Shown here in pieces: positions 37,702-48,540 of a stretch of 64,000 bases of DNA. The notes under the pieces are model-generated. The model did not search any database and was not told where the DNA came from. It saw nothing but the letters and a program-made list of their open reading frames with translations. Source of the DNA: Uloborus plumipes. Its lineage: Eukaryota; Arthropoda; Arachnida; Araneae; Uloboridae. Position 1 is the stretch's first letter. Every line of letters starts with the position of its first letter. Made by a program: the position numbers and the translations under genes. The stretch spans positions 1 through 64,000 of the forward strand of contig JAXGGA010005811.1 of NCBI GenBank assembly GCA_038373865.1, in the 5' to 3' direction.

Positions 37702-39743
37702 GGGTCATTCCATGTGAAATCAACAAGCCTCAAAACTTGACCCTCACCAATTTCAAAAAAAATTATAGGGTTGATTACCTCTATAAAGTGATACAAAAAA
37801 CTGATTTTTAAATTTTTTTCAGCTGTTAGTTTTTTATGTGAGACCGCTTAAAAAACGCAAAAAATGGAAAAAAGTGAAATTTTGAACATACAAAGATTCA
37901 ATTTTCTCAGCTTCTATTGCAGCTAGAGTCTTTTGTTATATGTCATTGTAAAGCTCTTTAAACAAGCTTTCAAATGATATATAATTTGACAAGGTTTCGT
38001 GATGTTAATATTTCAAGGTCACCAAAAGCATTATCTGACCTTGAATATTTCAAAAAGTGCATTTCTTAAAAATCTGAAAAATATATATATATTACTTTCT
38101 GATGTAGTGTATATGTGGTAAAATTTGCAGAATGGGACAGCAATGGGATCTGGATGAAAAATGGAATCAACTTTTTACACTCTTACCACTTTATTGCAAT
38201 GCCTATGGCTCCTGAGGATATATAATACAGAAATATTGCAAACTCGAAATGTTATTTACAAGTGACGGTTGGCTTATTCCACGTCTTGTTTTGAGAGGTT
38301 ATAAATCATTCCTTTTCCGTTTCTACTAGGGTCTACTTTCGAAATAATAGCACTTATGGGCACATTGACAACATTTTCAAAGTCTGGATAGTAGATAGAA
38401 TTTGAGGGTCCATGAGGTTGCAACAGCTTGACTTTCTTCATCTGTGTCTAAGACGAACCTTAGCCACCAATATCCATTATACTTGCAGACCAAGAATCCA
38501 ACCATTTCTGGGCAATCAAGATCGCCTTTGACAGTTGTAGCACGTTCGATCCTTATAGTGTTGAAAATGAATATGCATTCACTTGCATCTGATTCCTGTT
38601 TAATGGCATTACATAATGAAGACTCTAAGTGCCTGGTGTTGTTCTTGCCATCATTTTTCTGGATTTCAAAGCCTTTGCTTCCTGTTTATAATGTTCAATT
38701 GTGCAATATTGAAAATGAATTGATTTGATATGAAAGAAGAGGCTTCGAAATCCAGAAAAATGATGGCAAGAACAACACCAGGTACTCAGAGTCTTCTTTG
38801 TGTAATGCCATTAAACAGGAATCAGATGCAAGTGAATGCATATTCATTTTCAACACTATAAGGATCGAACGTCTGTCGTGTTGACGAACAACTGTCAAAG
38901 GCGATCTTGATTGCCCAGAAATGGTTGGATTCTTGGTCTGCAGGTATAATGGATATTGGTGGCTAAGGTTCGTCTTAGACACAGATGAAGAAAGTCAAGC
39001 TGTTGCAACCTCATGGACCCTCAAATTCTATCTACTATCCAGACTTTGAAAATGTTGTCAATGTGCCCATAAGTGCTATTATTTCGAAAGTAGACCCTAG
39101 TAGAAACGGAAAAGGAATGATTTATAACCTCTCAAAACAAGACGTGGAATAAGCCAACCGTCACTTGTAAATAACATTTCGCAGTTTGCAATATTTCTGT
39201 ATTATATATCCTCAGGAGCCATAGGCATTGCAATAAAGTGGTAAGAGTGTAAAAAGTTGATTCCATTTTTCATCCAGATCCCATTGCTGTCCCATTCTGC
39301 AAATTTTACCACATATACACTACATTAGGAAGTAATATATATATTTTTTTCAGATTTTTAAGAAATGCACTTTTTGAAATATTCAAGGTCAAATAATGCT
39401 TTTGGTGACCTTGAAATATTAACATCACGAAACCTTGTCAAATTATATATCATTTGAAAGCTTGTTTAAAGAGCTTTACAATGACATATAACAAAAGACT
39501 CTAGCTGCAATAGAAGCTGAGAAATTTGAATCCTTGTATGTTCAAAATTTCATTTTTTTTCCATTTTTTGCGTTTTTTAAGCGGTCTCACACAAAAAACT
39601 AATAGCTGAAAAAAAATTTAAAAATCAGTTTTTTGTATCACTTTATAGAGGTAATCAACCCTATATATATATATATATTTTTTTTTTTTTGAAATTGGTG
39701 ATGGTCAAGTTTTGAGGCTTGTTGATTTCACATGGAATGACCC
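37702..39743. mobile_element. Foldback element III, 2.04 kb, GGGTCATTCC ends, with captured protein tail
   Basis: The element is almost entirely an inverted repeat: arms of about 1 kb, centre near 38720, outer ends GGGTCATTCCATGTGAAATC / GATTTCACATGGAATGACCC. Flanking TTTT on both sides may be the target duplication. Each arm carries a mirrored copy of a short protein-like segment (see 38820-39150). The duplicated frames on both strands are arms of one palindrome, not two genes. Confidence 0.85.
38820..39150 (+). pseudogene. C-terminal fragment of an unidentified transposon-type protein, in the foldback arm
   Basis: The right arm reads VGFLVCRYNGYWWLRFVLD and, after a frame change, KLLQPHGPSNSIYYPDFENV, then ISAIISKVDPS and YNLSKQDVE followed by a stop. 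This resembles the beta-barrel tail found at the C-terminus of some uncharacterised arthropod and cnidarian transposon proteins (a PHGPS...FYWP...I..L..P pattern, from memory). The reading frame is broken. The same sequence lies inverted in the left arm (about 38290-38620, minus strand). Confidence 0.45.
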
Positions 39744-39899
39744 TTTTCTTAACCATAAGGCTGGAAAAAAATTACTTTTTGATTTGACTTGAGAAAAGCC
39801 TTGAACATTTAATGCGAAAAGCGGAAATGATATACGCAATTCTACCTATCGACAGGGAGTTATATCGACAGGGAGTGATGCACTAAATACTGAATTAGT

Positions 39900-40137
39900 T
39901 TGCTAGAAGCCTTCTCGGATTTTTGCGAAAAATGTACCTTAAATTGGAATGAAAAAGCGCTACCAATCGAACTTTTTCGAATATCGTTATAAATTATAGC
40001 CTATATGTTATTCTGATGCATAAGCTACATTATGGTAAAAGTTTCATTAAAATCCGTTAAGTAGTTTTTGCGTGAAAGAGGAACAAACATCCATCCATCC
40101 ATCCATCCAAACTTTCGCATTTATAATAGTACTAGCC
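39900..40137 (+). repeat. 3' tail of a dispersed repeat with (CCAT)n
   Basis: It ends in (CCAT)n, AAACTTTCGCATTTATAAT and AGTA, the terminal arrangement of a common arthropod dispersed repeat. It directly abuts the next CTAGCC element. Confidence 0.5.
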
Positions 40138-40935
40138 GGGTACCCGGCCCTGCCCGGGTTTCTGTGGGTGTAGGGTGGTTTAGTGAAACTCATTCATAAA
40201 TTACTTAACACTAAAGTACATATCTATAAACATAATGGCTACTTCTGTAAACAATGGCTATGTTATGGAAAAACTATAAAAAAAATTATGCAAGCTAAAA
40301 AAAATAGCAAGCTACAAATAATGTTTGAGTAAATAGGAAATGTTATAAGCTTGGTATATTAAAATAAATATATATTTACAGAATCAATCGCACTGAAATT
40401 AACCATTTCCAAATATTGCTCGTTAAATAAGTCCCATTATTAGTTTCTATCCTCGTGACAACATTGGTGAGGTGAAAGCATCTTATGTACCTAATTTAGA
40501 AATTTTTTTGACTATAAACACTTTCTATTCTCTAACTATTGCCAAAATCAATTTTGTTTATTTCACCCGTTAGCGATTGTTGGCTCAGATAAATATAAAA
40601 ATCCTTAGAAGGCAATAAATTCCATACTTACTCCAGAGAAGCCTTGGTTCAAAATTTTCAATATGATTACAATCAATATTGTTGCTGCATGGCACCAAAT
40701 TTTTGCAACAATGGGTTGAAAATTTAATCATTTAATGGGGAAATGACATAAAATTAACTGTTTTCCATAATAACTTTTTTGAACTAAGCTTTTTAGAAAT
40801 AAATTATAGCTTATCCTGCTCCCTGTTACTGTAGCTATCTACGGTGAAAAAATGGTTTAAATCGGTCCAGTAGTTTAGAAGATTACACCGGACATACGTT
40901 TTCAAAAGTAGTCTTTTATGTATATAGATTAAGAT
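40136..40935 (+). mobile_element. CTAGCCGGG dispersed repeat
   Basis: It begins ACTAGCCGGGTACCCGGCC and ends near GTCTTTTATGTATATAGATT after ATCGGTCCAGTAGTTTAG. This is the same structural class as family A starts. No ORF. Confidence 0.5.
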
Positions 40936-41421
40936 TAAGATAAGATATATATATATATTTAAAAAATAACATATTTTGTGTAATAAACGACCCCAGCGGC
41001 AATTGAAGATATTAACTCAGATTAATGAAATTTTGCACACATACTGAAATGAATATAAAGCAACTCTTCCGCACTATTTGAAATTCGATATTGTCAAAAG
41101 AAAACATTTTTTTCGATACATCCTCCTTCTCAGAACATATCGCAGCATTACGATACTGTCAGGTTGGGTTTACCCCAACTATAGAATGTAGGCAGGAAAA
41201 ACAGATTTACAGAAATCATTGGCAGCTGATGCACCAAAAAGAGTAGGGGGTCAAAGGAGATAAATGTAGGTAGAGCAGGTCATGGATGAAAGCTTTCACT
41301 TTGATGTCAAGTTTAGTTTGTTGGAACAAATGATCATTTTCCTTCGTTTTGTAATCACTTCTTACATTAATGCTGTCCTAACGTAAGTAAAAGTTCGTTT
41401 CCCTTTTACTTTCTTCTATAT

Positions 41422-42005
41422 TGTTACAAATCTTGTAAATAGTTGTTGTTTTTCCTGCCTTGCATCATTTTCATTAGTTTTGGTTTTATCTGACGTCATG
41501 TTGCAAAAGTATCTGAAGATATCACCTTTATCACTAGTATACCGGCCCTGTAACGTTTTGTAGTTTTTGTACTTGCCCTACATTTGATAAGCGTGATGAC
41601 ATTTTCCCCGCTGAGTGTGTTTTTTTTTCTTCTTTTTAGAAATTTCATGAATGAATTGGAATACTCCAGATTTTGCTAGAAATGTCCTTGAGTGTATAAA
41701 AAGCTGGCCTTGAACACAAGTCAGTCAGTTGTTTTCAGATTTGATCTGGTGACTCGTTTTCGTTCGCTTGGCGAATGGTTGTTTTGCTTTTGTAATTGCT
41801 TAATTACTGTTCACGTTTGATACGTGGTGCTGAGTTACTGTTGAGAGTACAGTGTACTGTTTTGCTACCTAATTGCTGGATGTTTAGCAATTGTTTCCTG
41901 CTCATATTGTAAATAGTGTAAATACTTGTAAATAAATTTATAGTTACTTCCTCAAGATTGGAATGCTCATTTGAAGAAAGTTGAAGGTGCTACGGACTCG
42001 TTACA
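41422..42005 (+). repeat. 5' LTR of Ty3/Gypsy retrotransposon
   Basis: The 584 bp LTR runs TGTTAC...GTTACA. It differs from the 3' LTR by one base as read (T at about 41593 against A at about 47225). It contains TATAAAA at 41695-41701 and AATAAA at 41931-41936, so promoter and polyA signals are both present. A 4 bp duplication ATAT borders the element (41418-41421, 47635-47638). Confidence 0.95.
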
Positions 42006-42102
42006 ATTTTGGCGCCCAACGTGGGGCATCTTCAAGGACTTTCTTGGAATTTTCTGTGAACTTGGACTTTTCATCCTGAGGACTTTTTGACTTCAGAATT
42101 TT
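42006..42102 (+). promoter_or_regulatory. Primer-binding site and leader of the retrotransposon
   Basis: TGGCGCCCAACGTGGGGC begins 4 bases after the 5' LTR and has the usual TGG start of a tRNA-primed PBS. The primer tRNA was not identified. The leader continues to the polyprotein ATG at 42103. Confidence 0.85.
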
Positions 42103-45100
42103 ATGGTGATTACTCGAGCAATGGAGGAACAACTGAAAAAACTCCTTGATGCTATCAACGCTGTTAAAAGTGACATGACTGCGAGCATGGCTGCGAATCA
42201 AGAGCAAATAAAGAATGATATGGCGACTCTGTCTACTAATCAGGAACAATTAAAGAATGAGCTCGCTACTAATCAAGAACAATTAAAAATTGATCTTTCA
42301 ACTAATCAAGAACAATTGAAAAATGATCTAGCTGAAGAAATTAAAAGCGATTTAACGTCAATGAAAAGTTTGGTGGAAAGTAAATTTACCAATGTGGAAA
42401 ATAAAGTGGAGGCTCTGGAAGAGAAAGTTGACAGCGTTGAGAATCGAATCACCACAGTAGAAAACAATGTTGAAAAGAAAATTAAAGAACTTGAATCGAA
42501 GTTATCAGCATCCTCCAACAACTCAAGTGACTGTGTAGCTGCAGCTGGAACTTCTCGTCCATCCATCAAACTGGCTACGTTTGACGGGAAGACCTCGTGG
42601 AATATTTACAAGAAGCAGTTCCTCATCGTTGCAGAAGCAAATTCCTGGGACTCTTCCACGAAAGCCTGTCACCTTGCAGCCTCGCTGAGAGGGGATGCAG
42701 CTGACATACTACAGACCTTCCCAGAGGACAAGATCCGTGACTTCGAAGCCTTATCATCGGCCCTGGAGCTTCGCTTTGGCGAAGTATGCCAAAAAGAAAT
42801 AAGCCAACTCCAGCTGAAATCCCGACTGCAGAGGGCCGGAGAGACTTTGCAAGTTTTTGCAGCAGACGTCGAGAGGCTTTCCCATCTCGCCTTCTCGAAC
42901 TGTCCTTCGGATGTTCGAGATAACCTGGCGCTGAACTACTTCATAGACGGAGTGCGAAGTCCAGAAATTCAGACGGCTCTCCGGATGGCGGACATCAAAG
43001 ATCTTAAATCTGGTCTAGTCTACGCAATGAAGTTCGAGGCTGCACAGCAAACATCCCGCAAGGATCGCCATTCAATCAGGAGCGTGGAAGTGAGTGCCCC
43101 GGATTCGAATTCCACTCGTCTCTCGGAAATTGAGCGACAGGTCAAAGAGATCCTGAAGAAGATTACGGCTCGTAAAGACCAAAGTAGACAACCACTAAAG
43201 TGCTGGAAATGTGGCGGTGAGGGCCACGTACGAAAGAACTGCGAAGCTCGCCAAGAAAAGAAGAAGTCTCCCAAAGTTTTCCAGATTTCCCCAAGAAGTG
43301 GCGGCTGCAACGGACTCTTCATTTACGCTTATGTGAATGGGTTTCCCTGCGAAATGATTGTGGACACAGGAGCCAACGTTACCATTATTAAGACTGATGT
43401 GGCTCGTCAATTTGGACTCAAGATCTTATGGACGCCGCCCTGCGTTACTCTCCAAACTGTGACAGGTGACAAAATCGAGATTGAAGGAAAAGTGAACTTA
43501 GAAATAATGTTCGGGAGTGCCACTTACCATCACATGGCATTCGTCGCTGACATTACAGATCCCTTCATTCTCGGACTGGACTTTTTGAGAAAATTTGATT
43601 TTTCTATCGACTTTAAAAATAATGAGCTGCACTCGATGAGGGAAGACATAGCAATTTTCAATGCTGAAAGTAACTTAAAATCCGCTCATCAAATAATAGC
43701 CCAAACAGATTTATTGATTCCCCCAAGATCAGAAATACTAATACCTGGCTCCATCAAGGAAAATAACAGTTTTAAATTCGGCCTAATTGAATATCCTAAC
43801 CAGAGTAATAGCCCAAAAGGAGTACTAGTGGCATCTACGCTTGTGGACCTTTCAAGGAATGCTGTTCCTGTGAGAGTCGCCAATGTAAGTGAAAGACCGA
43901 GGAATATCAAGAAAAGAGAAGTGTTGGCAACTTGTACTCCCGTAAACTGCATCATCAGAAGAATTGATACCTCTAAGACTGTGTCTTCCGAATCCTTGAC
44001 TTCGAAATTAATTGGGAGTGCAGCATTATCGAAGGATCAAAGATACGCTGCGGAAAAAGTGGTGGACGACTTCAAGCAGGTGTTTTCGTCTACACCCGAA
44101 GATGTTGGTCGCACGAGTTTAGCGCAGCATAGGATCGACACTGGAGATCATCCCCCTATCAAGCAGCATCCAAGACGACTACCGTTCGCCAAGAAGGAAG
44201 AGGTTGAGATCCTCGTAAAAGAGATGCAGGAGAATGACGTCATCGAACCCTCATCCAGTCCTTGGGCATCTCCTATCGTCTTGGTCCGAAAGAAAGACGG
44301 CTCCACCAGATTTTGTGTTGACTACCGACGCCTGAATGACATCACCAAGAAGGACAGTTACCCTCTTCCACGGATCGATGACACTCTGGACACCCTTTCC
44401 GGACACAAGTGGTTTTCGACCCTGGATTTAAAGAGCGGCTACTGGCAGGTGGAGATACACCCCGACGACCGAGAGAAGACGGCGTTTACAACCGGACAAG
44501 GCTTGTGGCAGTTTAAAGTGATGCCGTTCGGCCTCTGCAATGCACCAGCCACGTTCGAGCGTCTTATGGAGTCAGTGTTACGAGGACTCTCTTATGAATC
44601 CTGTCTTGTCTACTTGGACGACATCATCATCATAGGACGCAGTTTTGAGGAACATTTGGCTAATCTTAGGAAGGTGCTGCAAAAGCTTAAGGAAGCCAAC
44701 CTGAAGTTAAGCCCGTCCAAATGTAATTTGTTCCGCCGTGAAGTGAACTACCTTGGTCACATTATCTCTTCCGAAGGTGTACGAACAGATCCAGATAAGG
44801 TGTCTGCAGTCAAGAATTGGAGCCGCCCCGAAAATGTCCATCAGCTGCGCAGTTTCCTGGGGCTCTGCACGTACTACAGGAAGTTTGTGAAGAATTTTTC
44901 CAATATTGCACGACCTTTGCATAAGCTGACGGAGAGCAAACAGAAATTTGAATGGTCCAAAGAATGCGAGGATGCATTTCTACAGCTGAAGGAGGCTTTA
45001 ACATCAACGCCTGTTCTCTCTTATCCTCAGCCTGAAAAATCCTTCATACTTGACACTGATGCGAGCCACGAGAGCGTTGGAGCTGTTTTATCTCAAGAAA

Positions 45101-46818
45101 TAGACGGTATCGAACATGTCATCGCTTACTGGAGCAAATGCTTATCCAAGTCGGAGCGAAATTATTGTGTCACGAGAAAGGAATTGCTCGCCATAGTTAA
45201 AGCTGTAGAACATTTCCATCATTACCTCTACGGCCGTAAATTCCTGCTCCGGACTGATCATGCCTCTTTAACTTGGCTTTTGAATTTCAAGAATCCAGAG
45301 GGCCAGGTAGCCAGGTGGATACAGCGGCTCCAGGAATATGATATCGAGATTAAGCACCGAAAAGGTTTGTCACATGGTAATGCTGACGCATTATCAAGAA
45401 GACCTTGTTCCGAGAGCTGCCATTATTGCTCCCGAATTGAGAAACAGTACGGGACGACAATCCCTACTGCCTGTCAAGTTACTGCTACTTCATCATCTTC
45501 AGATCCTGATCCATGGAGTGACGACCAATTAAGAAAAGATCAGCTTGAAGACCCAGACCTAAAGCCTATCATAGAGTTAATGGAAAAAGATAGTCGGCGA
45601 CCTAGCTGGCAAGACATTTCTATCTACAGTCCTGCAACGAAAAGATACTGGGCTCTATGGAAATCTCTCCAGTTGCGAAATGGCGTCCTGTATCGGAAAT
45701 GGGAATCTGACGATGGCAAAGCATTTAAATGGCAGTTACTCCTTCCCAGATCAAGAATTCCAGACGTTCTAAAGGAATTGCACAGTAGTCCGACTGGAGG
45801 ACACTTTGGTATCTTGAAAACCCTCCACAAGGTTCGAGAGCGCTTCTTCTGGAGCAATGCGAAGGATGACGTAGAGAAGTGGTGTCATTCTTGTGACGCC
45901 TGTGCTGCCCGTAAAGGACCGAAGAGAAGAAGCCGCGGGAAGCTACATCTTTACAACGTAGGAGCTCCTTTCGAACGAATCGGGATCGACATTCTTGGTC
46001 CTCTACCGAAAACTACTGATAGGAACAAATACATCCTCGTTTCCATTGACTATTTCACCAAATGGCCCGAAGCATATTCCATTCCGGATCAAGAAGCTAC
46101 CACTGTAGCAGAGACTCTAGTCCAGCATTGGATCTCGAGATATGGGACACCTTTGCAGATCCACTCCGATCAGGGGAGAAACTTCATCTCTGCTGTGTTT
46201 AAGGGCCTATGTAAAATCCTCAAAATTGAGAAAACTCGAACGACACCACTACACCCACAATCGGACGGCATGGTGGAGAGATTCAACAGGACAATCCTTA
46301 ATAATCTCTCGCTTATGGTCTCCAAAAATCAACAGGATTGGGACAAGAAACTTCCTCTGTTCCTGCTGGCCTACCGCAGTGCTGTCCACGAGACCACCGG
46401 ATATTCTCCATCACAGATGCTCTTCGGCCGAGAGCTTCGGCTACCTTGTGATCTCGTCTTTGGTCTCCCTCCAGATGCGCCTTCATCGCCTGAGGAATAC
46501 GTCCAGGATCTCCAGGCCCGGTTGGAAGACGTTCATCACTTCGCACGGGAGCGAATTAACATCGCGACGGAGAAAATGAAGACCCGATACGACACAAGGT
46601 CCACTGGCCATGACTTTCAAGAAGGTGACAAGGTGTGGCTATGGAATCCCATCCGACGTAAAGGTCTGTCACCCAAATTGCAGTCGCATTGGGATGGACC
46701 CTACACAGTCCTTCACCGGCTGAACGACGTCGTAGTGAGGATCCAGAAGTCATCACATTCAAAACCTAGGGTTGTACATTATGATCGGCTAGCCCCATAC
46801 TATGGTCATAGTTCGTAA
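42103..46818 (+). CDS. Ty3/Gypsy Gag-Pol polyprotein, intact
   Basis: This single 1571-residue frame supplies the retrotransposon's particle and replication enzymes. Residues about 25-137 are a predicted coiled coil with a repeated NQEQLKN motif. Gag capsid-like sequence spans about 150-330. A zinc knuckle CWKCGGEGHVRKNC starts at C367. The aspartic protease motif VDTGA has Asp421. Reverse transcriptase (about 700-930) has Asp775 in STLDLKSGYWQ and YLDD at 837-840. RNase H has Asp984, Glu1027 and Asp1052. The integrase HHCC domain uses His1227, His1234, Cys1264 and Cys1267. The integrase core has Asp1296, Asp1356 and Glu1392 (D-X59-D-X35-E). The C-terminus has a GPY/F-like GPYTVLHRL module. 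Gag and Pol are fused in one frame without frameshift and no env follows. All visible catalytic residues are present, so it may be competent. Confidence 0.97.
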   Translation: MVITRAMEEQLKKLLDAINAVKSDMTASMAANQEQIKNDMATLSTNQEQLKNELATNQEQLKIDLSTNQEQLKNDLAEEIKSDLTSMKSLVESKFTNVENKVEALEEKVDSVENRITTVENNVEKKIKELESKLSASSNNSSDCVAAAGTSRPSIKLATFDGKTSWNIYKKQFLIVAEANSWDSSTKACHLAASLRGDAADILQTFPEDKIRDFEALSSALELRFGEVCQKEISQLQLKSRLQRAGETLQVFAADVERLSHLAFSNCPSDVRDNLALNYFIDGVRSPEIQTALRMADIKDLKSGLVYAMKFEAAQQTSRKDRHSIRSVEVSAPDSNSTRLSEIERQVKEILKKITARKDQSRQPLKCWKCGGEGHVRKNCEARQEKKKSPKVFQISPRSGGCNGLFIYAYVNGFPCEMIVDTGANVTIIKTDVARQFGLKILWTPPCVTLQTVTGDKIEIEGKVNLEIMFGSATYHHMAFVADITDPFILGLDFLRKFDFSIDFKNNELHSMREDIAIFNAESNLKSAHQIIAQTDLLIPPRSEILIPGSIKENNSFKFGLIEYPNQSNSPKGVLVASTLVDLSRNAVPVRVANVSERPRNIKKREVLATCTPVNCIIRRIDTSKTVSSESLTSKLIGSAALSKDQRYAAEKVVDDFKQVFSSTPEDVGRTSLAQHRIDTGDHPPIKQHPRRLPFAKKEEVEILVKEMQENDVIEPSSSPWASPIVLVRKKDGSTRFCVDYRRLNDITKKDSYPLPRIDDTLDTLSGHKWFSTLDLKSGYWQVEIHPDDREKTAFTTGQGLWQFKVMPFGLCNAPATFERLMESVLRGLSYESCLVYLDDIIIIGRSFEEHLANLRKVLQKLKEANLKLSPSKCNLFRREVNYLGHIISSEGVRTDPDKVSAVKNWSRPENVHQLRSFLGLCTYYRKFVKNFSNIARPLHKLTESKQKFEWSKECEDAFLQLKEALTSTPVLSYPQPEKSFILDTDASHESVGAVLSQEIDGIEHVIAYWSKCLSKSERNYCVTRKELLAIVKAVEHFHHYLYGRKFLLRTDHASLTWLLNFKNPEGQVARWIQRLQEYDIEIKHRKGLSHGNADALSRRPCSESCHYCSRIEKQYGTTIPTACQVTATSSSSDPDPWSDDQLRKDQLEDPDLKPIIELMEKDSRRPSWQDISIYSPATKRYWALWKSLQLRNGVLYRKWESDDGKAFKWQLLLPRSRIPDVLKELHSSPTGGHFGILKTLHKVRERFFWSNAKDDVEKWCHSCDACAARKGPKRRSRGKLHLYNVGAPFERIGIDILGPLPKTTDRNKYILVSIDYFTKWPEAYSIPDQEATTVAETLVQHWISRYGTPLQIHSDQGRNFISAVFKGLCKILKIEKTRTTPLHPQSDGMVERFNRTILNNLSLMVSKNQQDWDKKLPLFLLAYRSAVHETTGYSPSQMLFGRELRLPCDLVFGLPPDAPSSPEEYVQDLQARLEDVHHFARERINIATEKMKTRYDTRSTGHDFQEGDKVWLWNPIRRKGLSPKLQSHWDGPYTVLHRLNDVVVRIQKSSHSKPRVVHYDRLAPYYGHSS

Positions 46819-47050
46819 AATAAATCTAAAGCTACCATGGTAATTTGTTTGTAAATTTTGTAAATAACTTTTGCCTTTAATTGTTTGTAATATTACTTTA
46901 TCAATGTTATTATTTCTTTCATGTTCTCATTGTTATTGTTTATCATGTTTATGATTGGTCATCATGTAATGTGTGTATCTGTAAGTTTTCCCTTGCTTCC
47001 TTTCTGGGGACTGTACTGCCCGGGACGTGCAGTCCTTGGGAAGGGGGCAA
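46819..47050 (+). other. 3' untranslated region and polypurine tract of the retrotransposon
   Basis: A non-coding stretch of about 230 bp ends in the polypurine tract GGGAAGGGGGCAA (about 47038-47050). This abuts the 3' LTR and is the plus-strand primer site. No envelope-like frame is present. Confidence 0.85.
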
Positions 47051-47634
47051 TGTTACAAATCTTGTAAATAGTTGTTGTTTTTCCTGCCTTGCATCATTTT
47101 CATTAGTTTTGGTTTTATCTGACGTCATGTTGCAAAAGTATCTGAAGATATCACCTTTATCACTAGTATACCGGCCCTGTAACGTTTTGTAGTTTTTGTA
47201 CTTGCCCTACATTTGATAAGCGTGAAGACATTTTCCCCGCTGAGTGTGTTTTTTTTTCTTCTTTTTAGAAATTTCATGAATGAATTGGAATACTCCAGAT
47301 TTTGCTAGAAATGTCCTTGAGTGTATAAAAAGCTGGCCTTGAACACAAGTCAGTCAGTTGTTTTCAGATTTGATCTGGTGACTCGTTTTCGTTCGCTTGG
47401 CGAATGGTTGTTTTGCTTTTGTAATTGCTTAATTACTGTTCACGTTTGATACGTGGTGCTGAGTTACTGTTGAGAGTACAGTGTACTGTTTTGCTACCTA
47501 ATTGCTGGATGTTTAGCAATTGTTTCCTGCTCATATTGTAAATAGTGTAAATACTTGTAAATAAATTTATAGTTACTTCCTCAAGATTGGAATGCTCATT
47601 TGAAGAAAGTTGAAGGTGCTACGGACTCGTTACA
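47051..47634 (+). repeat. 3' LTR of Ty3/Gypsy retrotransposon
   Basis: It is 584 bp long and identical to the 5' LTR except one base. It is followed by the ATAT target duplication. Confidence 0.95.
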
Positions 47635-47747
47635 ATATCTATTATATAGAAGAAAGTATTGGTTTCGTGAAAATTTTCGAATGTCGAATTTTGACGGATT
47701 TGCACGTTTTGAGGTGCGCTGAGTCCATTTCGACCATTTTTGGAAAA

Positions 47748-47750
<3 letters not shown>

Positions 47751-47789
<39 letters not shown>

Positions 47790-47817
47790 TGTCTGTGTGT
47801 GAGTCTGTATGTGTGTG
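47751..47817. repeat. (GT)n microsatellite
   Basis: A nearly uninterrupted GT tract of about 36 bp is followed by interrupted GTCT/GTGA units. Frames crossing it are artefacts. Confidence 0.95.
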
Positions 47818-47942
47818 ACCAGTTTTTGTGGCCGCGCTACAGCAAAAACTACTGCATGAAATCGAACAAAAATTTTTTCACATATGCACCACCATGTGAA
47901 CTGGTGCACCTGACTTTGTTTAGCGAATTCTTCCAAAGGGGG

Positions 47943-48540
47943 TGGAGCAATCGCACGTGTTCTGCGCGTGGGTGATTGCTATATCTCAGGAAGTAACCGG
48001 CGGAATCAAACGAAAATTGGTCCATAGGTAGACCCTACCAAGTACAGGTGCTGATTCAATTTGCGTGTCAATATCTCAAAGGAGGGTGGAGCAATCGCAC
48101 GTGTTCTGCGCGTGGGTGATTGCTATATCTCAGGAAGTAACCAGCGGAATCAAACGAAAATTGGTCCATAGGTAGACCCTACCGAGTACAGGTGCTGATT
48201 TAATTTGCGTGTCAATATCTCGAAGGGGGGTGGAGCAATCGCACGTGTTCTGCGCGGGGGTGATTGCTATATCTCAGGAAGTAACAAGCGGAATCAAATG
48301 AAAATTGGTCCATAGATAGAACCTATAGAGTACAAGTGCTGATTCAATTTGTGTGTCAGTATCTTGAAGGGGGGTGGAGAAATCGCACGTGTTCTGCGCG
48401 GGGGTGATTGCTATATCTCAAGAAGTAACAGGCGGAATCAAACGAAAATTGGTCCGTAGGTAGACCCTATTGAGTACAATCGCTGATTCAATTTGTGTGT
48501 CAATATCTCAAAGGGGGGGGTGGAGCAATCAAAAGTGCTT
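47943..48540. repeat. Tandem array, period 144-146 bp, about four units
   Basis: GGAG(C/A)AATCGCACGTGTTC or a variant starts at 47943, 48088, 48232, 48376 and 48522. Units include CGCGTGGGTGATTGCTATAT, ATTGGTCCATAGGTAGACCC and ATTTGCGTGTCAATATCT. The units are similar to one another, suggesting recent amplification. Confidence 0.9.

Noticed and set aside
38444..38982. Two near-identical open frames of about 95 codons on opposite strands
   Set aside because: They are the two arms of the foldback element read in mirror orientation, on the strand opposite the more plausible protein tail.
46881..47192. Possible envelope frame after pol
   Set aside because: It is a short frame reaching into the 3' LTR, with no credible envelope features and the polypurine tract inside it.
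47610..47975. Open frames of 105-121 codons crossing the (GT)n tract
   Set aside because: They are translations of a dinucleotide repeat with no recognisable domain or splice context.
47943..48540. CRISPR-like array
   Set aside because: The repeats are contiguous about 145 bp units without spacers, in a eukaryotic genome.
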